A stretch of DNA of 64,000 nt from NCBI GenBank assembly GCA_028023455.1, contig JAQFVV010000183.1, positions 310,001 through 374,000 on the forward strand. Direction: 5' to 3'. The stretch is from Epiperipatus broadwayi. Lineage: Eukaryota; Onychophora; Udeonychophora; Euonychophora; Peripatidae. Positions 34,516-46,329 of the stretch are shown one piece after another. A program made the position numbers and the translations under genes. Position 1 is the first letter of the stretch. Each line of letters begins with the position of its first letter. The notes beneath the pieces are model-generated. The model was not told where the DNA came from. It did no database searches and was given only the letters and a program-made list of their open reading frames with translations.

Positions 34516-37405
34516 ATGAATGGAAAATTATATATCTCTTTACATAATATACTTTTGTACATCCCCAATAGCCATGCAATATTCCTTCAGATCATAAACA
34601 TTATAAATATGATAACAGCCAACAACAACTCCCCAGCACTCCTCTTTGAGGACTTCAACATCTCCTATGGCCACTTTACAAACAAGTATCTTCACTTACT
34701 CAACAGACACTTTATTAATGGCAGGGGCTTCTTTCCTCATAATGCATATTCTTACTACACCAAAAGGTATCATACCTTAATAGATCTGATGTTCTACACC
34801 TCTGAACTCCATCATGGTCTGGAAGCTACTCTTCAACCTGTTCCCTTCTCTGACCATCATGCTATCATCACCACACTGCACTGTCAATCAGAATGTTAAC
34901 TAAAGCTTCCATGACTGAAGCCATTGTATCTGAAGCATACATCCTCTTCCACAAAATCAACCTACTAAAAAGGCCACCAGAAGAGGAGTGGTTCACCTTC
35001 ATTGGGATAATCCATTCCTTGATTGCACACTATATTAAAAACAACAAAGGGCCATCTACACTTATTAATGAGCTTGACCAAATCAATAATAAAATAAAGA
35101 CATGCTCTACTGAACCAGATCATATCAAACACCTTCTATCACTAAAACATCAGTATAAGGAAAAACAGATGGCTATTGCGGAGTATATTTCTATAAAAGA
35201 TCACAAAACTTTCTTACTACCCAACACTGCTGGACTCAGGGATATTTGTGATGGGCATTGGGAACTAGGAAAAAACTTAACGCTCCCCTTATTGTCAATG
35301 GAAACTATGTCACTGGTCATCACATGATTTAACACATTGATCTTTACTTCAAAAACCGACTTCAAAATAATTTTCCAAAGACTATCAGTGAATGGCTGGA
35401 TCACCCATATTCTATAAACCATGGCATAACAGCAGCTGATCTTAAAAACCATCTATCAGCACTTTCTGACAGTGTTCATCCTGGGATGCATGCTATACCA
35501 AGGTTTCTAATTTCCCACCTTGATAACTTTGCTATCCCAATAATGATCAATCATCTATCCACTAAAATAAGGGAAATAAATAACCTCTACTTGATTGCTT
35601 TAGTGCCATTCATCAAGAAGAACAAAGATCCAACCAACATCCATAACATAAGGCCTATCTCCATGACGCCAATTTTAATCAAAGTTATCGAAGGTGTAAT
35701 TAAAGAGAAAATCCAGCAAAAATCTTTAGACAATATTGTTCAGTCATATGCAAGAAAAGGATCTTCAGCCCTGACAGCAATGGGTGAAGTCAAGATTCTC
35801 CTTGATCATATGATATCTAATCGCTTATCAAAACCCATTGCAGTCCAGCTAGACATAACAGAGGCTTTTGACTCAATCAATATTCACACACTTCTTATTC
35901 TTCTAAAAGACCTCAACATTTCTTCCCAAATTATACAGATTCTGGAGAATCTTCTCTACAATAGGCTAATTCACATCTCCTTAGATGGATTCTACACAGA
36001 TGGGTTCTCCCCCGACCTGTCTATTCCTCGAGGATCTCCATTGAGTGCTATGTTTTTATATACTATCTCAACCCTCTGTTGAGAGATATAGAAATCTCAT
36101 TCACTGGAGTATTCATTCGTCACATCAAAAAATCCTTCAAGTTGTTTGCATATATGGATGATGTCCTCGTAATACTACCATCTCAAAAACATCTCCCAGC
36201 ACTCTACAAAATTTTGGATAAATTTTCCCTTGATTTACAACTCAAATTTAACTCCAAAAAATCTTCATCTTGGAAAATTCTATCAGGAAAGAAAGTCTCA
36301 TCTAGATTTCTAGCTGAGCCCCAGGACTTTTTTGGCTTCCCTATCTCCATGACTCAAACAGCCATGTCAAAAAAACTACAGAACTCCTTAATCAATTCCA
36401 CATCCCAGATTATACAATCCCTTTTCAGGGTGTATCTCTCCATACAGGGAAAAGTAGCACTACTGAACATGAAAGTGATGTCCAAGATTGCAGCATACTA
36501 CCTCCCCATAATGACAGCAACAAAAGCCTTTACCAAAAAAATCAATAGTCTATGTGCTAAACTCTTTTGGAAAAACAGTACAATGTCTATAAGCATGACA
36601 AGGATGCAATACCATCACAAATCTAATGGGATGTCCTTTCATTATCTTTCAAAAATCTCACACAATGATTCATAACCTCTTACAAAAACATGATTCCTTT
36701 AATATATCAGAGGCTGTTCAACCGACGGACAGACCTCCTCCTCAAAAATGCTAGCTAGACCAGGTTCTCCAGCTTCTCAATCAATTTACTTCTACTTTAC
36801 AGAATCTATATAATACAAAAATCACCATCTGGGAAGCCCACTGTAAAATCAACCCTGAAATCAACTCAATGTTGCCAATGCTTGGCATCACTAATCATAG
36901 AATTACTTCAATATTCAAGTTCTTAGCTTTAGAGCCTAAATTTTTAAACTATCTAGTAAAAGTAAATCTGGGAGCCATGCATACCAACTGGTTCCTTCCA
37001 CCACAAGAGATTTCTTAACAACATTGACCATATCTGCCCAATCTGCAAGAGGCATGATGAAACATTTGTCCACATAATTCGCTCATGTACTGGATTTGGT
37101 AGCATCAAACTTTTAATTATCCAAAACAGTAAAATTGATATTTACAGAATCCTCTCACTAAAAGAATCTTTACTAAGTAAACAGTTTCCAATTATAAGAA
37201 TGTCAGTATTTCTCACCCACTCTATCTGGAATGTGAGATGCAAATTAGTATTCACAACTCCTCCACCAGATGCAGACAGTCTATTCATTTCTCTTTTAAA
37301 CAAAATCAAACATAAAGACATGACCCTCTCCTTCAAATTTTTATTTGAAGAAACCTGGAATCTATTCCAAATTCCAAAGCCCAATACATTTCCAGATAGC
37401 TGATG
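34516..37405 (+). pseudogene. zf-RVT-type LINE (L1/Tx1-like), 5'-truncated and frameshifted
   Basis: Pieces in successive frames cover a non-LTR retrotransposon ORF2. The endonuclease C-terminal half is at 34516-34899, with a GDFN-equivalent EDFN and SDHHAIITTL at its end. The linker is at 34893-35327. The reverse transcriptase in 35340-36082 contains FIKKNKDP, IRPISMTP, the catalytic QLDITEAFDSI and IPRGSPLSAM. After a frameshift, YMDDVLVIL is at 36151-36162 and FFGFPISMTQ follows. A C-terminal knuckle CPICKRHDETFVHIIRSC (CX2C...HX4C) lies near 37050-37103. At least three frameshifts and several stops kill it. The endonuclease N-terminus is missing, as expected from 5' truncation. Clade placement is by overall resemblance only. 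A diverged relative lies on minus at 37900-38553. Confidence 0.75.
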
Positions 37406-37899
37406 ACAACAATCTATAAACCACAGGATTTATTCCATACCCTGGATTAATATCTCCATAAATGATCCACTATCAACCCAGTAGTGACATTATAGACTCT
37501 TGTTTAGTCAATGTACTATAAAAAGTTAATGTATTAAAAAAACAATATTCTCCCTAAATAAAATTCTTTTAAAACTAATATAATTTATAAATTTTACTTT
37601 TTGCTTTGTTTTATTACTTTTTACTACAAAATTTTAGATTATTCTATTTTTAGCATTCTATGATAAGATATCAGTCTTATATACATGTGTGTATGTTTGA
37701 CTGCAAATTTAGGTAAATAAACCATAAGATAGAAAGAATAATTTGAAATCAGTTTTGATTATTAGTTTTAGAAGGAACTTTATTCAATGAAAATATATAT
37801 ACAGATATTTCAGTTTAAAAGAAAAAAAATTACAAAACTAATCCACCACAATAGGTATTTTCAATAACATTCAGTGAATTAAACTATTATTAAAAACAT

Positions 37900-38553
37900 T
37901 TATAATAAATTAGGAAACACAAAATATATCTCACTAGAGGTTAGAGTACTGATGGACAAGTGACCAAGTGTCTGCGAAAATGTCTGATAAAGTGATTTTT
38001 TATCTCTTTGTTTTATTGTTTCTAATTTCTTTTTGAATGTGTTAAAATTTTGTGCATTACTATTGTAAAGATAAATGTATCTAGTGCACCACAATGCATA
38101 TAGTATAAATGTTATACTTCTTATTTCTGTAAAGTAGGCATTTGAAAAATTCTATAATTGGGCATATAGTGGCATTCTAGTCCTGATGAATTTTTGTAAT
38201 ATATGATCGAGTGTATTGTAGGTTACTACATTCAAAGAATATATGTTTTTGGTTCTCTTTTAATCTATGGCACAACTCACATATAGTGTCAATATTTTTC
38301 TCTTATATCTCATGAAATTTAATGTTGGTAATGACCACATGTTCAATTTAAGTACAAAATCAAAAAAAATTCGGCTCAAGTGTTCAATACCTTAAATCTA
38401 CATATTAGCTGCTTATTATTAATGCCTAGCATTGGTAAGTCTAAGTTATAATTTGTATTTTTGTGTAGATGTTCATATGTATTCCAGTAGCACCATTTGT
38501 CTTGTGGGAAAGTTATGTTAGGGTAAGATATTGATTTAATAAGTTCTATTTGT
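37900..38553 (-). pseudogene. zf-RVT-type LINE 3' fragment, opposite orientation
   Basis: Minus-strand translation gives LPMLGINNKQLICRFKVL, aligning with LPMLGITNHRITSIFKFL of the plus-strand LINE at about 36870-36925. It then gives ICELCHRLKENQKHIFFECS (CX2C...HX4C knuckle) near 38210-38275 and a C-terminal tail ALWCTRYIYLY-like block at 38060-38094. Several stops interrupt it. It belongs to the same family as the neighbour but is a different, diverged copy. Its 5' side ends where the RTE element begins (about 38555). Confidence 0.65.
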
Positions 38554-38851
38554 ATGCAGGGCTGCAGAAAGGAGTTTGCTATTAACTGAAAGGAGACCCT
38601 TTGATTCCTCTTGGAGGCCTTAAAGGAACCGAGCAGGGCAAATTCCTAATGTCCACTCCCTATGTTCTTGTCGTTGCAGCTGTTATTACTATATGTTTAT
38701 TCATATAGTATACGAACATGGATGGGCTGCTCACCAACACGCATTAGCCAGCGTGGTGAGTTTATTGGCTTTTTACCTCTGAGTTTAAGATCAAGAAACA
38801 CCATGGTCTTTCTTCTCAGTGCCTGATAAGGCAGAATGAATGTTTGTGTAA

Positions 38852-40159
38852 ATGATAAAGATTTTTCCCAATTATACAATTATGACAGACAAAAATAAAG
38901 CATGGCCCTTAATCCCAGGAGGCTGTAAAGTCACCAACCAAGGCAGCGGTTGGTGGCCGAAGGCGGAGGGTGCTAAGAATATCCTGGAGGCGGACCCAGG
39001 CTGCCATTTGATGACGACTTTTTATTTAGGTACTTACAACTGCAGATCACTTTCAAGTGAAGGAAGATTGCAAGAATTAGAAGAAGAAATCTCTTATATT
39101 AAATGGGATATTATTGGACTTTGTGAAGTTAGAAGAAAAGGTGAAGAGACAATTGATTTAAAAAGTGGACATATGCTCTATTATAAAGGCACAAATATTG
39201 GAAATACAAGTGGAGTAGGATTCATTATAAATAAAAAGTGGAAGAACAATATTGTGGAGATTGATGGTGTATCAGAGAGAGTGGCAAGATTAGTTATACA
39301 ACTTAATAGCAGATATCAAATGCAGATAATTCAGGTTTATGCCCCAACAAGTTCTCACAGTGATGAAGTAGTAGAAGATTTTTATATGGATGTACAAAAG
39401 GCTTTTGATCAGAGTAAACAACATTTTAAAATTGTTATGGGAGATTTTAATGCTAGAATTGGTAAACAAATGAAAGATGAAAGTGTTGTAGGTAATTTTG
39501 GTTATGGTAATAGAAATGAGAGAGGACATAGACTTGTGGAGTTTGCAGAGAAGGAAAAACTTTATATTATGAATTCTTTTTTTGAGAAAAATGTTAGAAG
39601 GAAATGGACATGGAAGCATCCAAATGAAGGTACAGCAGAATTGGATTATATTTTGACTAACAGGAAATACATATTTCAAGATTGTAATGTTCTTAATAAA
39701 TTTAACACAGGAAGTGATCATCGATTAGTAAGGGGTAAGATACATGTTAATGTAAAACTAGAGAGACAAAAATTATTAAGAAAAACTATATTTACAGTTG
39801 ATATTCCTAATCTTCAGAAACATTCTAATGAATTTAAATTAGAACTTACAAATCGGTTTCAAGTATTAGTAGATTTTGAACATGATTCAGATTTGAATGA
39901 AATTAATATGAAAATAACTGATACACTTTTAAAAACTGCAACAAAGATAGCTGGTAGAAAAAAGCAGCAATTGACTAATAAAATTTCTACTGAGACTAGA
40001 GAACTTATGAAGAAAAGAAGGAATATGAAGATATGCAAGAATGATGCATTAAAAAGAATTGAATATCTCGAATTTTGTAAAATGGTGCGGAAAAGAGTTG
40101 AAAATGATATAAGAAAGTATAACTGTGAATTTAGCAAGAAAAGCTGTAGAAGAAAATAA
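38852..40159 (+). CDS. RTE LINE ORF, apurinic-endonuclease-like part
   Basis: The 435-residue frame encodes the endonuclease that nicks target DNA to prime reverse transcription. Motifs in order are LGTYNCRSL (metal-binding Asn, about residue 60-68), CEVRRK (catalytic Glu, about 91-96), [20 protein letters not shown] with Asp at residue 198, ELDYILTN and TGSDHRLV near residue 293. This is the complete set for an EEP endonuclease of the RTE type. The first ATG used (38852) is followed by others (for example MTDKN) and the real start is uncertain. The last residues after about 40113 ([11 protein letters not shown]) look like out-of-frame readthrough. The natural continuation ([10 protein letters not shown]...) is in the next frame, so this is the 5' half of a single ORF interrupted by a small indel near 40113-40135. 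Confidence 0.88.
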   Translation: MIKIFPNYTIMTDKNKAWPLIPGGCKVTNQGSGWWPKAEGAKNILEADPGCHLMTTFYLGTYNCRSLSSEGRLQELEEEISYIKWDIIGLCEVRRKGEETIDLKSGHMLYYKGTNIGNTSGVGFIINKKWKNNIVEIDGVSERVARLVIQLNSRYQMQIIQVYAPTSSHSDEVVEDFYMDVQKAFDQSKQHFKIVMGDFNARIGKQMKDESVVGNFGYGNRNERGHRLVEFAEKEKLYIMNSFFEKNVRRKWTWKHPNEGTAELDYILTNRKYIFQDCNVLNKFNTGSDHRLVRGKIHVNVKLERQKLLRKTIFTVDIPNLQKHSNEFKLELTNRFQVLVDFEHDSDLNEINMKITDTLLKTATKIAGRKKQQLTNKISTETRELMKKRRNMKICKNDALKRIEYLEFCKMVRKRVENDIRKYNCEFSKKSCRRK

Positions 40160-41840
40160 AAGTCTTAAGAATGTAAAACAACATTTTGGTATTGGTAGGA
40201 AATTTATATCTGCAATAAGGAAAAAAGATGGAATTATTACTAAAAAGAGGGATGACATTATGAAATTGGTAGAAGATTTTTATCAAGAATTATATAGTAA
40301 TAAAGAACAAGTACCTCCTATATCTATTACATCTTCCGAATTGCCCAGAATTTTAAATGAAGAAGTGAGAAATGCAATTAAATGTATGAAAAAAGGAAAG
40401 GCTCCAGGTAATGATGGAATTATAATTGATATATTAAAAGAAGCAGGTGAAGAAACAGAAAAAATATTAGCAAAGTTATATACCAAATGTCTAAATGATA
40501 AAGATGTACCGGATGATTGGAAGAATGCAGTAATAATATTAATATTTAAAAAAGGTGATAAAGAAGATATTAGAAATTACAGACCTATCAGCCTTTTATC
40601 AGTTTTATATAAAATTTTTACCAAGATAATTACAACTCGTCTACAGAGAACCTTGGATTTTCACCAACCAAGAGAACAAGCTGGATTTAAAAGTGGTTTT
40701 AGTACAGTAGATCATATTCAAGTATTGAGAGAAGTTATAGAAAGGACAAATGAATATGAGTTGTCATTATGTTTTGGATTTGTAGATTATGAAAAGGCAT
40801 TTGATTCTATAAACATTTCTTCAGTGATTAAAGCATTGGATAATCAAGGTATAGATCCAGGATATTGTCATATTTTAAAGAATATTTATAAAAATGCAAC
40901 AGCAACAATTAGATTACATAATGATACTGGGAAAGTCAACATTGAGAAAGGTGTAAGACAAGGTGACTCCATATCTCCAAAACTTTTTACAGCAGTGCTG
41001 CAAGAAGTATTTTGTGGATTAAAATGGGAAACTAAAGGAGTGAAAGTAAATGGAGATTATTTAAGTCATTTAGATTTCGCAGATGATGTAGTTGTTTTTG
41101 CAAATAATGCTTCCGAGCTGCAGGAAATGTTGCAGGAGTTATCAGATGAAAGTAGGAAAGTAGGACTAAAGATAAATGTTAAAAAGACTAAAGTAATGTT
41201 TAATCGATTTGCTCCAAATATGAAAATAAAGATTGATTATGATGAATTAGAAGAAGTTAAGAGTTACAAATACCTTGGTCAGATTATTAATACAGATGGA
41301 AACATAATAGAGGAAATTAATCATAGAATTAAACTTGGTTGGAGTGCTTTTGGTAGAAATAACTTGATATTAAAAGGAAATATGCCTATGTGTTTGAAAA
41401 GAAAGGTTTTTAACAAATGTGTTTTACCAGTTCTTACTTATGGATCTGAGACTTGGACACTTAATAGAAGATCAATACAGAGACTTCAGACCACTCAAAG
41501 AAGTATGGAGAGATGTATGTTGGGAGTAACAAGAAGAGATCGAAAACGCAATGTATGGGTAAGAGAACAAACAGGTGTTACTGACCTCATTGAAAAAATT
41601 AAAAGATTGAAGTGGAGTTGGGCTGGACATATTGCTAGAAGAGATGATACTAGATGGACAATTGAAATTTTAAACTGGATTCCAAGAGATTGTAAAAGAC
41701 CCAGAAGGAGACCACATGTAAGATGGATGGATGAAATAAGAAAATGTGTAGGGGTGATGTGGAGAAGAGAAGCTAAAGATCGGAGAAGATGGATTAAACT
41801 TGGAGAGATCTTCATCCTGCAGTGGATTGATAATGGTTGA
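40125..41840 (+). CDS. RTE LINE ORF, reverse transcriptase part
   Basis: This 571-residue frame is the 3' half of the RTE polyprotein. It has no in-frame ATG at its start (the first codon is GTG, and a TAA lies at 40110-40112), which supports a frameshifted single ORF rather than a second gene. Reverse-transcriptase motifs in order are [45 protein letters not shown] (catalytic Asp 221), [23 protein letters not shown] (catalytic Asp 320-321), [14 protein letters not shown] and YKYLGQII. The C-terminal domain has [29 protein letters not shown] and [14 protein letters not shown], typical of RTE-clade proteins. All three catalytic aspartates are present. The protein would copy element RNA into a nicked site in the nucleus. 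Confidence 0.92.
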   Translation: MNLARKAVEENKSLKNVKQHFGIGRKFISAIRKKDGIITKKRDDIMKLVEDFYQELYSNKEQVPPISITSSELPRILNEEVRNAIKCMKKGKAPGNDGIIIDILKEAGEETEKILAKLYTKCLNDKDVPDDWKNAVIILIFKKGDKEDIRNYRPISLLSVLYKIFTKIITTRLQRTLDFHQPREQAGFKSGFSTVDHIQVLREVIERTNEYELSLCFGFVDYEKAFDSINISSVIKALDNQGIDPGYCHILKNIYKNATATIRLHNDTGKVNIEKGVRQGDSISPKLFTAVLQEVFCGLKWETKGVKVNGDYLSHLDFADDVVVFANNASELQEMLQELSDESRKVGLKINVKKTKVMFNRFAPNMKIKIDYDELEEVKSYKYLGQIINTDGNIIEEINHRIKLGWSAFGRNNLILKGNMPMCLKRKVFNKCVLPVLTYGSETWTLNRRSIQRLQTTQRSMERCMLGVTRRDRKRNVWVREQTGVTDLIEKIKRLKWSWAGHIARRDDTRWTIEILNWIPRDCKRPRRRPHVRWMDEIRKCVGVMWRREAKDRRRWIKLGEIFILQWIDNG

Positions 41841-41867
41841 TAATGATGATGATGACGATGATGATTT
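41836..41867 (+). repeat. GAT-rich short tandem tail of the RTE element
   Basis: TGATAATGATGATGATGACG and GATGATGATT follow the stop codon directly. RTE-clade elements often end in such short tandem repeats instead of a poly(A) tail. Confidence 0.75.
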
Positions 41868-41894
41868 GTATGCAGATATTTTGTGTATGGAATA

Positions 41895-42585
41895 AACATC
41901 ATAGGTCTCAATAATTAGAATTAAACGAGATTTTTATAGCATTAAGTTGCGTTATTTATTTTTATAAATAAACTTCCGAGATATGGTGACAATATTATAT
42001 CAACATTGGAATGTCATTCTCTTATTCTTAGCGATGTCTTTCAAAAAATATACCGTTTATTGGAATCAGAGAAGCTTAAATAATTTACAGGTAAGATAGC
42101 AGTAGTTAAATTTTAAATCGTTGAGATTTGATTTTTACTTTTACTAATCAAATGAATGTTACTTCCTTTTATATGAAATAAAGTAGAATTCTCAAAAGCA
42201 TAAATAATGAAATAAAATGGCACAGTATTGTCGTTCCAGCGTTTGGGAATAAAAATTTATATTAAAAGATTTGAAATATATTTTTTACATTTCCTTAGCT
42301 ATTATAAATTAAATGTCACTTTTTTGAATATTTCTATTTTCTTATTATTTTTAATTAAAATATTTTTCTAAAGTATTGATTATTTGATTCAGAACATTAT
42401 AAATTTGGAATTAAATTTTAAATACCTGCTAGGTAAGTTTGCAGATTATTGATTTTTTCTTGTTATTAAACCGAATTTAAAATGGGCAAACAACTAAATT
42501 ATTAATGATATTTTATTACTTTTTTATACAAATCGAACCAGCTCAATGATATTGTAAATTAGGTTTTTAATCATGATTTATATAC
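41895..42585. other. AT-rich stretch without recognised feature
   Basis: Sequence downstream of the RTE. I could not find the continuation of the minus-strand LINE cut at 38553, nor a clear target duplication for the RTE. Confidence 0.4.
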
Positions 42586-42589
42586 ATAA

Positions 42590-43290
42590 ATCTTCTCTCA
42601 GTGCCATCTCATATTGCTGACCCACCTGATCACACACATGTTGAAAAGATAAATAATCACCAATATCCGTATTTCATGCTAAACCAGCAATCATCAGTTG
42701 GTCTAGATTACTAACCTCACACATATATACAATCAGTGCTCAGCTTTATATTAAGATACCCAATCTTCATACTTTAATGGACAGGCTTCAAACTATTCCA
42801 ACTAACAACTCTTCAGCTTTCCATTTCATTGAAAATCTGATGATGGAACGTTCAAAGCCCTTGTTAGTGCCAAGGTTGTCATTCTACCCATGTTGACATA
42901 TTAGTCATTCTGACCCCTCATGTACAGGAGAATATTCCATTTATACATACATATGCAAGGGTAGGCAGACCTTTTACACACTATAGGCTGAAGAGTTGTA
43001 AGTAGAAATAGTTTGAAGCCTGTCCATTAAAGTATGAAGATTGGATATTTTAATATAAAGCTGAGCAGTGATTATATATATGTGTGAGGTTAGTAATCTA
43101 GACCAACTGATGATTGCTGGTTTAGCATGAAATATGTATATTGGTGATTATTTATCTTTTCAACATGTGTGTGATCAGGTGGGTCAGCAATATGAGATGG
43201 CACTGAGAATAGTGGGTCGTGTGAAAATCTGAGTTTGAATTCCGCATATATTACATATATAAATGCAGGTTTAAGCCTGTACAATGTATT
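42590..43290. repeat. Fold-back element family B, copy 1
   Basis: Arms of about 215 bp pair (42596-42815 and 43000-43210) through CAGTGCCATCTCATATTGCT/AGCAATATGAGATGGCACTG, AAAAGATAAATAATCACC and CTTTAATGGACAGGCTTCAA. The spacer carries GAAAATCTGATGATGGAACG, then TTCAAAGCCCTTG. The right side runs further out (GTGGGTCGTGTGAAAATCTG) than the left, the same one-sided truncation as in family A. Confidence 0.85.
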
Positions 43291-43340
43291 AATATATAAA
43301 GCTGGCAATAAATGTATCCATACTACAAGTTTTATGTATA

Positions 43341-43517
43341 TATTCTGATCCGAATTGGCATACTGCGGCACCTAAGCTCAGATTCAGATTTATATAGTTG
43401 GTATGGAAAATGGATTAATTTCGAATCTTGTATTTTGATCTGAATTAACATACTGTAGTATCTAAGCTCGATTTCACGTTTATATAACTAGTATGGAAAC
43501 TGGATTAGTTTTACATC
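43341..43517. repeat. Two-copy diverged tandem repeat (~90-bp unit)
   Basis: TCTGATCCGAATTGGCATAC...ACCTAAGCTC...GTATGGAAAATGGATTA is followed by TTGATCTGAATTAACATACT...TCTAAGCTCG...GTATGGAAACTGGATTA. No coding content. Confidence 0.75.
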
Positions 43518-43519
43518 AT

Positions 43520-44095
43520 GAAAATTTTCAAGCTATTAGTTTGGAAATAGAATTGGGAAAAAAGGGAATGATATATGGGTATTTGCAGTTTGATGCTCTT
43601 CACTGACAAAAGTAATAAATAGACTCTTGTCTGGAGAACTACTGGTAACTATTATCTGATTATTATTGATTACATATGTTCACATATATTATTTAAAAAT
43701 ACAGTCAGTAGAATAGATTAGATATTTTAAATGATAATAAAAAAACACATATTTTTTAGTGTATATCAGCATAGACAAGAAAAAAAAATGGCAGCTGTAT
43801 ACTCTAACACCATCTATAGTAAGCTTGTGTAGTCAATAATTATTAAATAGTAGTTCCCTTTTCTTTATTAATGAAGCTTGGGTTACAAAGCTGGGAGTAA
43901 TACAATGAAACAGACTTAATGATAAATTTCTAGATTCATAATTGCATTATTTTCAGCTATGAAATTCAATCCTCATAGTAATGGAAGGGGTCACAGGCTG
44001 GTTACCCTCAAATATAGTGACAATTCTCTCACAAGTTTTATGTTCTTCCTTCTTTTATTTTTATAATAATAAAAAAAATGTCAGTGACATTTTAT
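43520..44095. other. AT-rich stretch without recognised feature
   Basis: Nothing supportable. A run of A at 43780-43788 and a moderately GC-rich patch at 43980-44010. Confidence 0.35.
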
Positions 44096-44099
44096 TGCT

Positions 44100-44327
44100 T
44101 AGATATGTCCATTTTCAGTATTCACAAGCTTAGAATCTGTTTTGGTGATTTTAAAAGACTATTCAAATGAGCAATTGTATAATTAGGATTATTATGAAAG
44201 GATCTATTTGCTTATCCATGTTGTGTAGATAGCTTTCAGTAATGTTTATGTATTTAATGTGGGACCCAAAACAATTCTTTTTTTGTCAATATAGCTCAGA
44301 AATGCCAAAAGGTTGGACATCTCTAGT
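44100..44327 (-). mobile_element. hAT-like MITE fragment (one terminus)
   Basis: Read on minus it starts CACTAGAGATGTCCAACCTT, then TTGGCATTTCTGAGC, AAGAATTGTTTTGGGTCCCA and CATTAAATACATAAACATTA. The order resembles a widespread animal hAT-MITE pattern (CAGxGxTGTCCAAxCTTTTGG, then GAAGAATTGTCTTGGGCCAC and ACATAAAATACA). The opposite terminus is not visible and the inner limit is approximate. Confidence 0.5.
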
Positions 44328-44329
44328 GC

Positions 44330-45435
44330 AGATAATCATACCCATTTTTTAAAATCAGTATTGCATTCTGTCTTTAAAAAAAATTTAGCCAAGTTTAAAT
44401 ACATATATTATTAAAGTGAAATTTATAAGGTGTTAAAGATCACTAAATATTAGCTTTTGCGGGAAAAAAAAGAAAAGAAAGCTTTTATCTGGTGTTTATA
44501 AATTAGGGTAATGCAAAAATAAATCATATTTTAAAAATTGTATTTAGCTTTTAGTTGTTGTTTTTTTTATGACTGGGTAAAAGTATAAAAAAGTAACATT
44601 AATTATTCATTTTTTTATATATCATTGAATTTTAGTTCTGTTTTATCTGTTTCAGTTTCAATTCTTTATTAAGCTTTCTATATATATTTCTATCTTGTAT
44701 AAAGTTCACATTTTCATAATCATTTTCTACCATTTTCTTGATTGTCATTACTAATCTTAAAGCTTTTTTAATTTTTTCTCTCTTTTTTAATAACTCAATG
44801 GCTCTATTATAACAATTTTAATTATTTTTTAGAATAATTATCATTAGAATCTAAGATTATATGATATTCTAGATTTCATTTAACCTCCATTAATGACATT
44901 GTGTGTTATATACTATTATTATCATGGAACAAACACTATTTTTTATTCTTTCTCTGAAGTATTCTAATTGAAAGTAAACTTTTAAAATTATTATTAAAAA
45001 TATTCGATTTTTTATGACATTAGAAATATTATATTCATAAAAATATTTTTTTTTATTTATTACAGATACAGCTAATGAAATCAATATAGGCAGTGTATAT
45101 TTAATTCAATACGTTCTTTATTACTTAAATCCTATATAACTTTTATATTTTTACATAAATTATAATTTAAAATCCATTTTTTAATTCTATCATTTCAAAT
45201 AAATTCCACAATGACTTTGTAATAAAGCTTCAAATAAAATTTGGACACTAATTATTCCAACATAAATCAAATAAAATTTTTCCTTTATCATTTTAATTAG
45301 CAACTTTTATAATAATTTAAACTATTTAGTTTTTTTGTGGTATTATTTAAAAAACCATTTTTTTATATAAAATTATTATCTTTGATCCATACATTTTGTT
45401 CAGATCTATCCCAGACTATAGAACTTCAGCCGACA
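44330..45435. other. AT-rich stretch without recognised feature
   Basis: A- and T-rich low-complexity DNA. No gene or oriented repeat. Confidence 0.4.
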
Positions 45436-45436
45436 C

Positions 45437-46135
45437 CACTCAGGACTGTTTATACATAAATATTGTATAGGGTTGAAGCTTTTTCATCTGTTATTTTAAA
45501 ATTTTTATTTATGTCAAGCGTTGTTAGCCGAGAGGTCATCGCAACCGCCTTGCAAGCAAGTAGTTGGTTGCAGACGGTTGTGGGTTCGCGTCCCGGCCGA
45601 TGCTATGACATATGGAAGAAAAAAATTTTTTTATATAGATTCTGGTTACTAAAGAAGTTTTGAATCTTTTATACAATACATATAAGTATAAAAGATTAAC
45701 AATTGTGATATGACCAAATTTCTCTCTCATTTTTAATTTAATAAATAAATATTAGGAAAAACGCGATTATATTTCCAGGTCAATCTAATCCCAGTACTAT
45801 TATATTCAATATAAAAGAGAACTATAACTTGTGACAGCTTTACTTTATTTGATTCTGGCGCAAGTGTTCAGTGGACAGTATTAGCTGAACATATTATTAC
45901 AAGGTTACTGAAGACTGAATTTTTGTCTCTTTTTTTTTTCTAATTACAGTATTTTTTATCTGATTTTTATTATGGAGATTTAGTAATAAATTAATGTGAT
46001 GTATTAGTATTCAAATATAAAGGAATCTAAATAACGAAGATTGCTGAATTTAAATTACAACATAGATTTAATAAAAAAATAAGTACACACCGTAAATACA
46101 AAATTATTTATTAACACTACCCTACTAAATATAGT
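45437..46135. repeat. Duplicated segment, copy 1 (with SINE)
   Basis: Apart from the SINE at 45512-45625 it aligns along its length with 49755-50300. Shared blocks include AGCTTTTTCATCTGTTATTT, TTTAATAAATAAATATTA, GTGTTCAGTGGAC, GGAATCTAAATAA and TACAAAATTATTTATTAA. No protein similarity is seen. It is either a local duplication or two copies of an unclassified repeat. Confidence 0.85.
45512..45625 (+). mobile_element. tRNA-derived SINE (family C), long form
   Basis: TGTCAAGCGTTGTTAGCCGA starts it, GGGTTCGCGTCCCGGCCGAT gives a good box B, and GCTATGACATATGG plus A-rich tail ends it. The paralogous copy at about 49797 lacks it entirely, giving a pre-insertion site. AATTTTTATTTA/AATTTTTTTATA flanks look like its target duplication. 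Confidence 0.92.
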
Positions 46136-46329
46136 ACATTATACAGAATAGATATATAACACATTATTAATTACAAATTTAATTAGGTATTCTATTAGCT
46201 ATGAAGTTTAGTTCATCTGAGCTTTTAGTTTATTAAAAACTTATATTATTAGTTTAGATAAATATGAAAGTTAGGTATAGAACTCTCATTAATCTTACCT
46301 ATTATTTCTTTGAATGGGTTTAATGACTG

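Larger units (their letters stand above)
38556..41890 (+). mobile_element. RTE-type LINE, nearly full length
   Basis: The element comprises a ~300-bp 5' region, an endonuclease-reverse transcriptase coding region broken by one frameshift, and a GAT/GAC-rich microsatellite tail. A short 3' region follows with AATAAA at 41892. The 5' limit is inferred because sequence from about 38557 is shared with an internally deleted relative at 54600-55040. RTE elements normally carry one long ORF of about 1000 codons with no zinc knuckle and end in short tandem repeats, as here. Base composition in the ORF is less extreme than in the flanks. All recognisable catalytic motifs are intact, so this is one of the youngest insertions in the window. 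Confidence 0.88.

Noticed and set aside
36151-36162. Retroviral reverse transcriptase because of YMDD
   Set aside because: The surrounding endonuclease, RT order and CX2C...HX4C knuckle are those of a non-LTR LINE. No gag, protease, integrase or LTR is nearby.
39290-39721. 143-codon frame on the minus strand
   Set aside because: It is antisense to the RTE endonuclease ORF, which has strong motifs. The same applies to 39859-40137, 40049-40258, 40283-40486 and 41495-41911 on minus.
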